Below, one piece after another: positions 8,757 through 17,976 of a DNA stretch of 64,000 nucleotides. Numbering within the stretch: position 1 is the first letter of the stretch; every line of letters begins with the position of its first letter. The position numbers were made by a program, and so were the translations under genes. The stretch comes from Paraburkholderia azotifigens (GTDB taxonomy: Bacteria; Pseudomonadota; Gammaproteobacteria; Burkholderiales; Burkholderiaceae). The notes beneath the pieces were generated by a model. That model saw only the letters and a list, made by a program, of their open reading frames with translations. It ran no database searches and was not told where the DNA came from. The stretch is taken from positions 2,914,001-2,978,000 of the forward strand of contig NZ_VOQS01000003.1 of NCBI RefSeq assembly GCF_007995085.1. The letters run 5' to 3'.

Positions 8757-9452
8757 CGGTATCTCAGGTATCGGCCCATGCGTGTACTCCATCAATGATA
8801 CAGCCGAGTAGAACATGCGGGTAGCGCTCAATGAAGCGCGCATCTGACGCGGTGTTTCCTAGGGATTGTTGTAAATTCAGCCCCGAAAGAAAGCGTAACG
8901 CAGTGCTAACTTATGACTGAATGCCACCACGATGCGGCCTCGCTTCTCGGACCAGAGGGTGCACATCGCGTCGAGTGCGGATGCTACATCGGGGCCCGTT
9001 CTTTTTTCCTTCTCGGGAGATCCAGGACTTGAGCGCGCTTATGTGGTCGTGTTTTGCGTTTCACGCATGTGGCCCAAGCGAATTTATCGACTACGTTCTC
9101 GCTCATGCGATCGAGGCACGGTCCCTGGCGTTCGCAGTTATTGATGTTCACAGTCGTTGACAGGTTGGACCAGAGTTTCCGCGAACGTTGCAAATATCGA
9201 AACCTCTTTCGCGATTCGACGGGAGGCATTTTTGCGTTGGCGATACGTGTTTCGAAGCGTGCCGAGTCCAACCGCATCGGGACGATTTTCACCGCGGATG
9301 ACACACAGACTCCCGTTCTTGTGTTTGCTACCGCATAGACTCAAACGTGCGCCTTGACTGAATTTCCATGAGGCCGGATGCGCTGACACGCCGGTGAAGA
9401 AGTCGCAGCCAATCCGATACAGACCTACACATGTACACACGGGAGTTCAGAC
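8757..9452. other. Intergenic stretch without a convincing gene
   Basis: About 700 bases upstream of the longer TniQ gene. Several overlapping short frames of 60-106 codons exist on both strands, but their products look like composition-driven shadows. I see no repeat, tRNA or clear promoter. Confidence 0.45.
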
Positions 9453-9644
9453 ATGAACCATCGATCGCTGTTCATGGGCATATTCCTCGTATCACTTTTC
9501 TCGGGCCATGCCCAAGCGCTCACAATCAGGATGACCATGTACGACGACGGCCGTTCGTGTCCAGCCAACTGCGACGCTCACGTCGTATTCGATAATGCCC
9601 TGAATGGAACCCAATATGCTCACCGTCCGGATGGGCGTGAATGA
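9453..9644 (+). pseudogene. Truncated secreted protein (N-terminal fragment)
   Basis: A 63-codon frame with a good ribosome site (GGGAG) and a clean signal peptide ending H-A-Q-A, followed by L-T-I-R-M-T-M-Y-D-D-G, a C-x3-C pair and D-A-H-V-V-F. I recall this opening from larger secreted proteins of proteobacteria of unknown function. Here it stops about 40 residues after the signal, and the downstream DNA does not resume it in any frame. It is probably a gene broken by deletion or rearrangement. It could instead be a genuine small exported protein. Confidence 0.45.
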
Positions 9645-10342
9645 TCCCCTCCAGATCTGCCTCCTTGAAATTCCCCACGCTACCGTTGAGTGCGATCCGC
9701 GTGAGTTGCGTCGCCGTCCCTGACGAGGGGATGAGAACGGGAGAGCCCCTTTGTGTCATCGCGATGGCGCTCCGCGAAAGAGTTTTGGTCAGATTCTGCG
9801 GCCGGATCATAGCGTGTCGGCGTTGAAATCCACGTGCGGTACCGATCAAACCTGCCGCGTCGCGATGCCGCTCGCCCAAGCCGTCATAGACAGACCCCTG
9901 ATATCCATGAAAAGCGGATTTATGCCGCCCCGGTTCACGACATTTCCCAACGATTGTTGTCATCGCTCGACGCCCAGAGAAGGCCCGTGTCATTTCGAAA
10001 CGATTTACGTCAAAAACGGGTAAAACGAGCGCTTTCGATTCACATCCCATTCAAGCGACGCGCTCGAATTTGAACGAAAAGTACCGGGGTTACCAAGGGA
10101 AGCCCTTGCTGGACAAGGCTCAGCAATCTAGGAATTTAGAAACAATTTCTGTAAATGCACTCTAGATGGATCAGAGCCGGTGGCAGCACCGTTGTCCAGA
10201 GACGAGTCATGGTCCAGGGACGTTTCAAATGACATCAGCATGCGTGATCTCTTTCCAAATATGAGCCGACCTGGCACAAGTGGCCTCTAGTCCGCGCCCC
10301 CGGCACTTCCAATGCGATTCTCCACGGTCCGACGACATCCCT
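9645..10342. other. Intergenic stretch, possibly rearranged
   Basis: About 700 bases between the truncated secreted protein and the end of the T6SS operon. A 174-codon leftward frame covers part of it, but I recognise no domain and its start has no ribosome site. The end of the T6SS operon shows no obvious hairpin with a T-run here. Confidence 0.4.
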
Positions 10343-11605
10343 CTACGCAAGCGGCGTGAGGTCGATTACCCCATGTCGCTCGCCCTCGTTGATTTCCGTG
10401 ATGAAGCTATGCATCGCCGCCGCGTATCCGGGCCACAGGGAATATTCGAGTGCGGCCTGCCTCGCGCGAAATTCAATGATCGCTGCCTTGTTCTGGCGCC
10501 CCGCGTACATGACGGTATCCATCTTGTCGCCCAACCCCGCAAGCCCACGCAGACGATGACCGAGTTCGGGGTTGCTATCCGCCCACAAATCATTATCGTC
10601 GCCGCCTAACGGGTGCGCAGCCGCGCTCAGCAGGTCGTTGCCTTCCACCATCCCCTCCAGCCACTCCTTGCGGGTGATAGGTAGCGTCACTGGCGCAGTA
10701 GACAGATTTCCGCGGTCGGTGATCTTACGTTCGACGACCATTCCGTCCGGGTCGACCCCTGTCGCCGGCATGTTCGACATCCTCGACATCAGGTGCTTGC
10801 ACACATACTCAACCCACTGCGCCTTGCCTGCATCGCCACCGTAGTGGACCTGTTCTTCTTGCGGCAGGTCCTTGAAGAGGGCTCCGAAGCTGGTGCGGGA
10901 CATCAGAAGAAAAAGGTACTTCACTGCCCCTACGCCCTGCTGTGCTGGCGAGTAGCCGCGCCGGAGGTAGGTCATGATCATTGTCAGCAACCCGCGCATC
11001 TTCGCACTCGGCTCGTGATTGGGCCAGTTCGGGTCGTACATGTTCGTGTGGTCAAGGATGATGGGCTTGAGCAGGCCCGCATATCCCTGCGCACCACCGC
11101 CTTCGCCACCGAATATCACCTTCGCGAAATGCGAGTTTGGGTCGGCGAGCAGCCGCCAAAGCTTGCGCACACGTGCGAGCCGGATGCCGCCCGTCACTTG
11201 CGTGATCGCCTCGATTGGCTTCGCCCGCATGTCCTGCTTGATATGGATGATGAAGCGGTCGTTCGGCGCACGGAAAGTGCCAATCGGGAAATCAGCCGCC
11301 GTCAGAAAGCTTTGCATGTTGCGCTTGTTGAGCATGCCCACAAAACGCGTCAGGTCATTCATGACCTGCGTCAGTTGAATCGCTCCCGCCGCGTTCTCTT
11401 CCACCTCCTTTACCACCCATTCGATTTCTGTCCCGTCGACGGTCATCGACCAGCCCAGCCCGCCTCTCACGACGGCCGCCTTCGGATAGCTCGTGGTGTT
11501 CGCCGCAATCCACTGGTCGTTAATAGCGGTACCGTGGACGGGATTGACCCCATCGTTCAACTTGTAGATATCCCAGCCAGTCGCGAACTCGAATCCCACT
11601 GCCAT
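10343..11605 (-). CDS. Unknown protein at the end of the T6SS operon
   Basis: A 420-residue protein with no signal peptide and no clear membrane segment. GGAGAGG precedes the ATG at 11605. I recognise no catalytic motif. It has an E-I-E-W-V-V-K-E-V-E-E stretch near residue 60 and a glycine-rich F-G-G-E-G-G-G turn near residue 166. It follows tssA by about 130 bases on the same strand, so it is probably co-transcribed with the secretion genes. A place at the tail of a T6SS operon fits a cargo effector or an accessory subunit, but no immunity-like gene is beside it. The function is unknown. Confidence 0.7.
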   Translation of the reverse strand: MAVGFEFATGWDIYKLNDGVNPVHGTAINDQWIAANTTSYPKAAVVRGGLGWSMTVDGTEIEWVVKEVEENAAGAIQLTQVMNDLTRFVGMLNKRNMQSFLTAADFPIGTFRAPNDRFIIHIKQDMRAKPIEAITQVTGGIRLARVRKLWRLLADPNSHFAKVIFGGEGGGAQGYAGLLKPIILDHTNMYDPNWPNHEPSAKMRGLLTMIMTYLRRGYSPAQQGVGAVKYLFLLMSRTSFGALFKDLPQEEQVHYGGDAGKAQWVEYVCKHLMSRMSNMPATGVDPDGMVVERKITDRGNLSTAPVTLPITRKEWLEGMVEGNDLLSAAAHPLGGDDNDLWADSNPELGHRLRGLAGLGDKMDTVMYAGRQNKAAIIEFRARQAALEYSLWPGYAAAMHSFITEINEGERHGVIDLTPLA

Positions 11606-11733
11606 CGCAGCCTCTCCATACCGCCCGCGCTACTGTGGGCGACGAATTGTTTCCAACGAATCTGGCGCTTTCAGACGACCTGCGCAGAATGTAACTCACG
11701 TGACGAGCGGCACGCCCGATGAACGTGAGCGGA

Positions 11734-12884
11734 TTATTCGACTTCGAGCAACGCAAAGAACCGCGACATGTCGCCGTCAGTGCGTACGACTTCACGCATG
11801 AGTTCGGGCAACGACATCTGCCCCCAGGCCACCGCGCGTTTCAGCAGGAATGGCGTGGGGCTGTGTGGCTCATGTTCCGTCAGATACCGCGCCGCCAGCT
11901 CGATTAGCTGATACGCGTGAGCGCGGCTTTCGATGCCCGCAAAAGCCGGCTTCTCGCGCGACACAGCAGACTGCAATCCAACCGGTGCATCCTGCAACAC
12001 ATCACTCATCCCGTTCTCCCAGGACGGCAGCTCCGCCCTCGTATGCGCAACGTTGTCCAGCGGAATCGCCGGTACGTCCTGCTGTGGCGCCGACGGCGCC
12101 GCAGGCGTTGCACGATCACCTAGCAGGCTGGTTACGGCACGCGAAAGCCGCATTAATACGTCTGTCACACGCCCAAGATGCGGCGCATCGTGTTGCAGGA
12201 GTGTGTCGAGCAGACGTTCGAACCCGCGCCAATTCTCATGTGCGATCTCAAGCTGCTGATGCAGCCTCGTCAATGCAGTGAGGTTATTTCCTTGCGTGAC
12301 ATGTTTGTCGAGCAGGTCTCGCGTAAGTTCGGCACCGTCTTCATCACTGCCTTCCATGATGACGCGTTGCCATTCGTCCAGATTCACGTGTGCGGGTTCG
12401 CGTCCTTCGATGGTGAGGAGCGGCACATGCAAGGTCAGCACCAGGGCAAGCGTGTCGTTGAGCCAGACGAACGGCGCGACGCGCGCATCGGTGTCGCCGT
12501 CTTCGAGCGCGGGCCATGCGTTTTGCCAGTAATGCTCTGCGAGCATCGCCATTAACCGCGTGCCCGCCGTAAAACCTTCGATACGGTGCTGATGGGTCCA
12601 CGCTTCGCATAGCCAGGCTGCAAGCTGAAAATCCTTGCTGCGCGTACAGAGTGCTTCCGTTGAAAGCGACGCGACGCGTTTCCAGTCAGCCTTGATCAGC
12701 GGACGTTCCCATTCACCCATCGGCACACTCGCATCGTCGTGCGTGCGGGCATCGCGAATCTGCTGATAGACAGGTTCATAGCGCAACGACACACCTGCAC
12801 CGCCCCTTCCGGCACGGGCGCAAGCAGCGCCTCCAGATCGATTTCGAGGCCGTTAGCGACATCCATCGGATACGACTGTTTCAT
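11734..12884 (-). pseudogene. tssA: T6SS baseplate cap protein TssA, broken by a one-base frameshift
   Basis: The start ATG at 12884 overlaps the tssM stop (ATGA) and reads M-K-Q-S-Y-P-M-D-V-A, then L-L-A-P-V-P-E-G-A. Near 12799-12802 the frame is lost, and the protein resumes in another frame as S-L-R-Y-E-P-V-Y-Q-Q-I-R-D-A-R, the classic ImpA_N motif, followed by M-G-E-W-E-R-P-L. Adding one G (C on the + strand) there restores one protein of about 383 residues. TssA recruits and primes sheath assembly and is essential in most systems. The lesion is either a real mutation or a sequencing error. The downstream frame alone could start at an internal ATG (12792). Confidence 0.85.
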
Positions 12885-15800
12885 AACGCGGTCCAGTCCG
12901 GTGCGCGCACCGGGAAGCTGCCGGGCCACGGCAACGGTGTTTTCTTGCCGGCGGGCATCAGCGCGAGTCGCACGAAGACGCGTCCGTGCGCCTGCTTCGG
13001 CAACAGAGCGAGATTGGCAGGATCGACGGTGCCAAGCGGGAATTCGAACTTCAGCAACTGCGCGGTGCTGTCGCCGCGCGGGCTGGTATCGGCAACACGC
13101 TGGCGATTGATGAACGAGATCAGCGCCCACGGGTCGGAGAACTGCCATGTGAGTGTGCGGCCATCCGTCGACAGCGCACGCTGCTGCGGGTCGGCCGTCG
13201 CCGTCAGCGGCGAATCTTTCGCAAAACGCAGCACCAGCGAGACAGGCGTGCCGTAGTCCCAGTGCACCGTGTGCGGCGCGTCATTCATCGAAATGCTCTG
13301 CGAGCCGACTGTCAGCGTCCAGTCGATTACCTGGTTGGCCGCGATCTCGCCGCCACGATTGGCCCGAAACTCCACATTCAGGTCGTAACCGTTGGGCGCG
13401 CCGTCGTCGGATGGATACAGCGGCGCGAGCAGCGTTCTTACCTGATCGAAATTGTCGATGAACTGGCGCAGCTTGCCGCCCGCCACGCTCGCCTGCGCGG
13501 TGTTGGCACGCGTTGCATGGAACGCCTCCGACACGGGCGCATATCGTTTGAGCACCTGCCCGAGCTCGCCGAAATCGGCCGATACGGCGTCCGCACGCGT
13601 AGCGACATGAATCACGCTGCTGTTGTCGAAAGGTTGACGACCCGCCACGGTTTCGTTGAATGCAGAGGCAAAATTCGCCCACCGCTGGCGCAGGTCGAAC
13701 ACGTAAGACTCGCTGCAACGCGCAAGCAGCCGGTCATAGAGCCGCGCATGCAGGATCGCGAAGTAGTCGCCTTCACCATTCGTGGAAGGCCGCCCCGTGA
13801 ACTTCGACATGCACCCTGCCGGACCCGGGTCTGCTGCCACGGACAGCGCGAACTGTTCGAGACGCAGCAGGCTGCTGTTCGGATTCTTGAGCTGATAACG
13901 TTCGAGATCACGATTGATGGCCTGCCAGCGCTGCACCAAAGGCGCGGTTGCGCTGCTCGCATCGAGCGGCGCCAGATACACGGAAGCCTGTTTGCCCAGG
14001 GACAACGCGCGCGCTGCCTGCTGGTCCAGATAAGGAGCGAGCGCGGCGGCATCGGCAACGCCGAACGCCGCGAGCACAGGCGAGCGTCCGCCGCGCACGC
14101 CATCGCCGCCATTATCCTGGCGCGTCATGTAAAGCTCCGACTGGGTAAGCGCATTGTCGACGCGCTGCAAATGCGCGATCGCGTCAGCCGACACGAGCAT
14201 CTGCAGATCTTCCAGTTGCGCGCTTGCACCCAGCTCGGTCAGCAGCGCTTCGATGCGCGCAAGCCGCACGCGCGCGGCGTCGAACGCAGCGCTGTCCTGA
14301 TCGCTTTGCGTGGTTGTCACCGTCGCCGCGGCCGCCGTCTGATCAAGGATCAGGCGCGCGAACTGAAGATCGAGCGCCTCTTCGATCGTGGGACGCATCG
14401 TTGCAGGCATGTTAGTCATGCCTTCGGCAAGGAAGCGCTTGCGCACGTCGCCCAGAGCCAGGGCCTGGTCGAGTTGCGCGCGATCCCAGACGATCGTCGA
14501 ACCATCGGACAACGTAGGCAACTCGCGATTGCGTGGCGCAACCATGAACGGCTGGTTCAACAGGCTCGACAAACTGTCACGCATGGCGGCGCGATCGGGC
14601 GAGATGCTGTAGCGAGCATCCTTGTCGACCCAGACGATCCCGCTATTGGTACCACCAAAACGCAGCGCCAGTTCGCTGCGGAACGCCTGGAAGCCTGTAT
14701 CGTCCCGTTGACGGATCTGTGTCGCGAGGTCCGCGCCAAGCAGGCGGCTCTGCGCGACGCGCATAAGCGTGCGGTCGTACGCCGGACCCGGCGTGAATTG
14801 CGCCTGATGCAGCCAGCTTCCCTTACCCGATGCGAGCAGATCGCGTTGCGCATCGATCCCCCCAACGACCGCCCGATAACCCGCCGTGAGTTTCGAGAAG
14901 TCGCCGGCGCCCGCGTCGGAGACGGAAAGCGCGTTGAGGTTATCCGTCACCGTGCGCTCGGCGACCAGCAGAGGATTGTTCGTGAACAGTCCGTTATCGA
15001 CCTGCTGTGCGCCTTTGTCCAGCGTACAGCGCAGCGCCTGTTGCACGGACACGAGATCGATACCCGACGTGCGCGCGGCAGTCATTCCGTTCCGCTCGCG
15101 ATAGAAGTACGGCAGGCTCCCGGATACGTTGCCCTGTAACTCCGCACCCAGCGCGTAGCGCACCACGAGGCGCAACGCGTCGGCGTTATCGGCGGCCGGA
15201 TGCTGGAGCCGTTGCAGCGCCTGCAACGCGGCGTCGAACTGGTCGACGTTGCTTACGTAGAGCTGCAATGCGCGCATCGGCGGAAGATCGTCGACGGCAA
15301 GGCTCGGTGCAGCGCTGGCATCCGCACGCACGCCGCCTGGCGCCGCGCAGTCGTCGCCGGCAATCAGCTGTCCCGTGCTCGGATCGCGTCCCACGCCCGT
15401 CAGCTGACTCACCCGCGCATACATCTCCCGCTCGAGCGCGGCTACGGCGATTTCGCCGAATTCACGCTCGAAGCGCTCCTTCACGCGTGCGTTCAGGTCA
15501 TCGACGATGCTCCAGGAGCCCGGCATGAAAACCGTCCACGCGCTGTCGGTTTTCAGGTTCTGATTCAGCACGATGAGCGCTAGCGCCTTGCGGCGATACC
15601 AGTCGGCAGGAAGTTCCTGGCCTTGCTGCGCAGCCGCGGCGCGCTCGCCCGCGTCACGGCGCAGTGAGCCGAGCGCGGCCATGAGTTCGCTATTGCGATG
15701 GCTTAGCTGCACGGTGGCGACGGCCAGACCAATGCCCCAGCCACCGAGCAGCGCAATGCTGCTCCAGCGCAGCGCGCGGCTCATCACGGGGCGTGTCAGA

Positions 15801-17050
15801 TGCTGCGACCGCGACGGGCGCGTCAGCCCGTATTCGAGGAAAATTTTCTTCTCGAAGAGGTCGCGCAGGAACGCAGGCTGCAACATCAGGTCGTTGATTG
15901 CGCCGCCCGGCTCCTGGCGTCCATCGCCCATATTGGCGTCGGCGAGTTCATCTGCCGCGCCGTCGGTATACAACATGACACTGTCGCGTTGCGACCCGGC
16001 TGCCGGAGGCAATGCATCGAGTTGCGCCACCGATTGCCCGCCCTGCGTCACGCTCCACTGTGCAAACTCGCTCGCGTCACCTGTGAGGTAAATGCCACGG
16101 AAAAAGAACGGTTCGTGGTACGCGCTCGCGCGCAGCAACTCGTCGACATAGAGCTGCAGTTGCGCACGCATCGCGTCGATGCGTGAAGGCAGTTGCAGGA
16201 ACTGCCGCGCGTCGAGGTGTGCCGAATCGAGTGCGAACAGTTCGGCGCTTGCATCCGAAACCGAACGCATCACGCTGTTCATTGCCGTGTCGACCCAGTC
16301 GGGCTGATAGGTCGTCGACAGATCGTATGGCGACGACCAGCCGAGCATGCTCGCCCGCATCGGTTCCGGCAGCGCACGCGCAAAGGTCGGGAAGCCGGGC
16401 AAGGCCTCGCAGCCGGTGATGACCACATAGACGGCGAAGCGCATCGCGAAACGGTTCTGTGCGAGCCAGAGACGGCGATGCGCGAGCTTCGCGTGGCGCA
16501 CGAGTTCGAGGCGCGCGTCGGTGTTGTCGGCGAGCAGCGTGGCGGCCGGAACCGTGATCACGACGGAATCGAACGGCCGTTGCTGCCGATAGTTGCGGCA
16601 CAGGCTGAGAAACTCATCCCACGGCTTGCCGTCGCCATCGTCATCCGGCGAGCCGAGATAGGCCGCCTTGATATCGACCACGATGCCGCGGTCGAAGAAA
16701 TGCCACGAAATGCCCTGCGTCGCAGCGGGGCTCGCGGCGTCAGCGCCGAGTACGCTGGCCACGCCCGCCTGGGCGATCGGCAGTGGTCGCGGATCGTCTC
16801 CTTCGTTGAGGATCATGATCCACGGAATGTTGTACCGCTCCGCGCGCGTCGCGATATTGCCTTCGATCAGTTCGACTGCCTGGCGAAACGCGCTGCGCAG
16901 CGAGTCCGAGCGCAGACGCACGATCTTGCGCTCGGCTTGCGGCTTCGCGTGCGAACCGTGGACCGCGAAATACAGCACGGCGCCCAGCACGACGCATACG
17001 ACGAGCGTGAGCAGCGCGATCGAAAGCAGAAACAGGTTGCTCGTCAGCAT
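12881..17050 (-). CDS. tssM: T6SS membrane-complex protein TssM (IcmF-like) without a P-loop
   Basis: A 1389-residue inner-membrane protein that joins TssL and TssJ to span the envelope. The start at 17050 is preferred because GGGAG lies 8 bases upstream and the frame opens with a membrane helix (residues 4-31). Another helix lies near residues 434-455, and the large periplasmic part follows. The cytoplasmic NTPase-like region is recognisable but degenerate: where P-loop TssMs have G-P-P-G-S-G-K-T, residues 81-88 read L-N-E-G-D-D-P-R, and D-T-A-G has become D-I-K-A (126-129). Nucleotide binding is therefore unlikely. The gene overlaps tssA by four bases. Confidence 0.93.
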   Translation of the reverse strand: MLTSNLFLLSIALLTLVVCVVLGAVLYFAVHGSHAKPQAERKIVRLRSDSLRSAFRQAVELIEGNIATRAERYNIPWIMILNEGDDPRPLPIAQAGVASVLGADAASPAATQGISWHFFDRGIVVDIKAAYLGSPDDDGDGKPWDEFLSLCRNYRQQRPFDSVVITVPAATLLADNTDARLELVRHAKLAHRRLWLAQNRFAMRFAVYVVITGCEALPGFPTFARALPEPMRASMLGWSSPYDLSTTYQPDWVDTAMNSVMRSVSDASAELFALDSAHLDARQFLQLPSRIDAMRAQLQLYVDELLRASAYHEPFFFRGIYLTGDASEFAQWSVTQGGQSVAQLDALPPAAGSQRDSVMLYTDGAADELADANMGDGRQEPGGAINDLMLQPAFLRDLFEKKIFLEYGLTRPSRSQHLTRPVMSRALRWSSIALLGGWGIGLAVATVQLSHRNSELMAALGSLRRDAGERAAAAQQGQELPADWYRRKALALIVLNQNLKTDSAWTVFMPGSWSIVDDLNARVKERFEREFGEIAVAALEREMYARVSQLTGVGRDPSTGQLIAGDDCAAPGGVRADASAAPSLAVDDLPPMRALQLYVSNVDQFDAALQALQRLQHPAADNADALRLVVRYALGAELQGNVSGSLPYFYRERNGMTAARTSGIDLVSVQQALRCTLDKGAQQVDNGLFTNNPLLVAERTVTDNLNALSVSDAGAGDFSKLTAGYRAVVGGIDAQRDLLASGKGSWLHQAQFTPGPAYDRTLMRVAQSRLLGADLATQIRQRDDTGFQAFRSELALRFGGTNSGIVWVDKDARYSISPDRAAMRDSLSSLLNQPFMVAPRNRELPTLSDGSTIVWDRAQLDQALALGDVRKRFLAEGMTNMPATMRPTIEEALDLQFARLILDQTAAAATVTTTQSDQDSAAFDAARVRLARIEALLTELGASAQLEDLQMLVSADAIAHLQRVDNALTQSELYMTRQDNGGDGVRGGRSPVLAAFGVADAAALAPYLDQQAARALSLGKQASVYLAPLDASSATAPLVQRWQAINRDLERYQLKNPNSSLLRLEQFALSVAADPGPAGCMSKFTGRPSTNGEGDYFAILHARLYDRLLARCSESYVFDLRQRWANFASAFNETVAGRQPFDNSSVIHVATRADAVSADFGELGQVLKRYAPVSEAFHATRANTAQASVAGGKLRQFIDNFDQVRTLLAPLYPSDDGAPNGYDLNVEFRANRGGEIAANQVIDWTLTVGSQSISMNDAPHTVHWDYGTPVSLVLRFAKDSPLTATADPQQRALSTDGRTLTWQFSDPWALISFINRQRVADTSPRGDSTAQLLKFEFPLGTVDPANLALLPKQAHGRVFVRLALMPAGKKTPLPWPGSFPVRAPDWTAL

Positions 17051-17138
17051 GGGCGCACTCCCACACATAACCGGCATCCACGCGAGTGCATCGAAAGCAT
17101 GGCGGCAGGCCCGACAGCTGGCGTAAAACAGCGAACAT

Positions 17139-17891
17139 TCATGAACTTCTCCCCGTCACCGGGTCGGCATGCAGCGCGTCGCGTACGGGCCACGACTGCC
17201 ACAACCACAGCATTTCGGAAATCGCCAGCAGCGACACGGCGGCGAGCATCAGAATCACAGTCCAGCGGCTCACGGTCGGCAGCTTGCGCGGTGCAACGTG
17301 CGACAGGGTGTTCCCATAAGCCGCCTCGGACAACACGCGCTCACGCCCGCCGAGGTCCGGGCGACGCTGATAGACGAACTCATAAAGTTCCTCGCGATAG
17401 CTGCGCAGACGCGCCGCCGCGTCGGTATCGCGAAAGCGCCCCTGGAAGCCCATCGCCAGTGCGAACAGATAAAGCCGCGCGAGGTTGCGGTCCGACGGTT
17501 CGCGGTCCGACAGCAGTTGCTCGATGCGACGGAAAATCTGGTCGCCCGCGACGTTGGTGCGAAAGAGCGTCGATTCGAGCAGATAGCCCGTCCAGCGATC
17601 TCGCCCGGACCACTGAGAATTCAGCAGTATTTCGTCGGCGAGGACCGCTTTCAGATAGCGGGCGTCGGCGATCGTCTCCATCTCGAAGCGCGTGCTGTCA
17701 CGCCGCGACTGCAGCGTCTGGATTTCGAGCAGATCGAGCAGATGACGACTCATGCTCTGCGCGGCGAGGTCCGGGTCGGCATCGGGCAACTCGGAAAATC
17801 GCGTCTGCGCCCTGACGAGTTCGTCGAGAAACGTGCGGAACTGTTCCGTCACGAGATCGCCTTCTTCGGGTTCGGGTCGGTTGCGTGCCAT
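17139..17891 (-). CDS. tssL: T6SS membrane-complex protein TssL (IcmH/DotU)
   Basis: A 250-residue protein with the DotU helical domain: A-R-Y-L-K-A-V-L-A-D-E-I-L-L followed by W-x-G-R-D-R-W, then Y-L-F-A-L-A-M-G-F-Q-G-R-F-R. One C-terminal membrane helix lies at about residues 211-232. No peptidoglycan-binding domain follows, so anchoring to the wall would need another protein. The ATG at 17891 is chosen because it leads straight into the conserved domain; a start 43 codons upstream would overlap tssK and add a His/Ala-rich stretch encoded by a repeat. It works with TssM and TssJ in the envelope complex. Confidence 0.9.
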   Translation of the reverse strand: MARNRPEPEEGDLVTEQFRTFLDELVRAQTRFSELPDADPDLAAQSMSRHLLDLLEIQTLQSRRDSTRFEMETIADARYLKAVLADEILLNSQWSGRDRWTGYLLESTLFRTNVAGDQIFRRIEQLLSDREPSDRNLARLYLFALAMGFQGRFRDTDAAARLRSYREELYEFVYQRRPDLGGRERVLSEAAYGNTLSHVAPRKLPTVSRWTVILMLAAVSLLAISEMLWLWQSWPVRDALHADPVTGRSS

Positions 17892-17915
17892 GCTCAGGTT
17901 GCCTTGATCGTTGCC

Positions 17916-17943
17916 TGCGTGTGCGTGTGCGTGCACGTGTGCG
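17916..17943. repeat. Alternating purine-pyrimidine tract between tssK and tssL
   Basis: Twenty-eight bases strictly alternate pyrimidine and purine, mostly TG/CG steps. Such DNA can adopt the Z form and can vary in length by slippage. It lies in the 85-base gap just upstream of the tssL start. Confidence 0.6.
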
Positions 17944-17976
17944 GGGTCGCTATCGTGATTGCCGTCATTTCGCGCG

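Noticed and set aside
9526..10050. 174-codon leftward frame near the truncated secreted protein
   Set aside because: A stretch such as S-S-G-T-A-T-Q-L-T-R-I-A looks protein-like, but I recognise no family and there is no ribosome site, so it is not listed as a gene.
12986..15139. 717-codon rightward frame opposite tssM
   Set aside because: Arg/Gln/His-rich product without domains, antisense to the conserved tssM; a GC-driven shadow.
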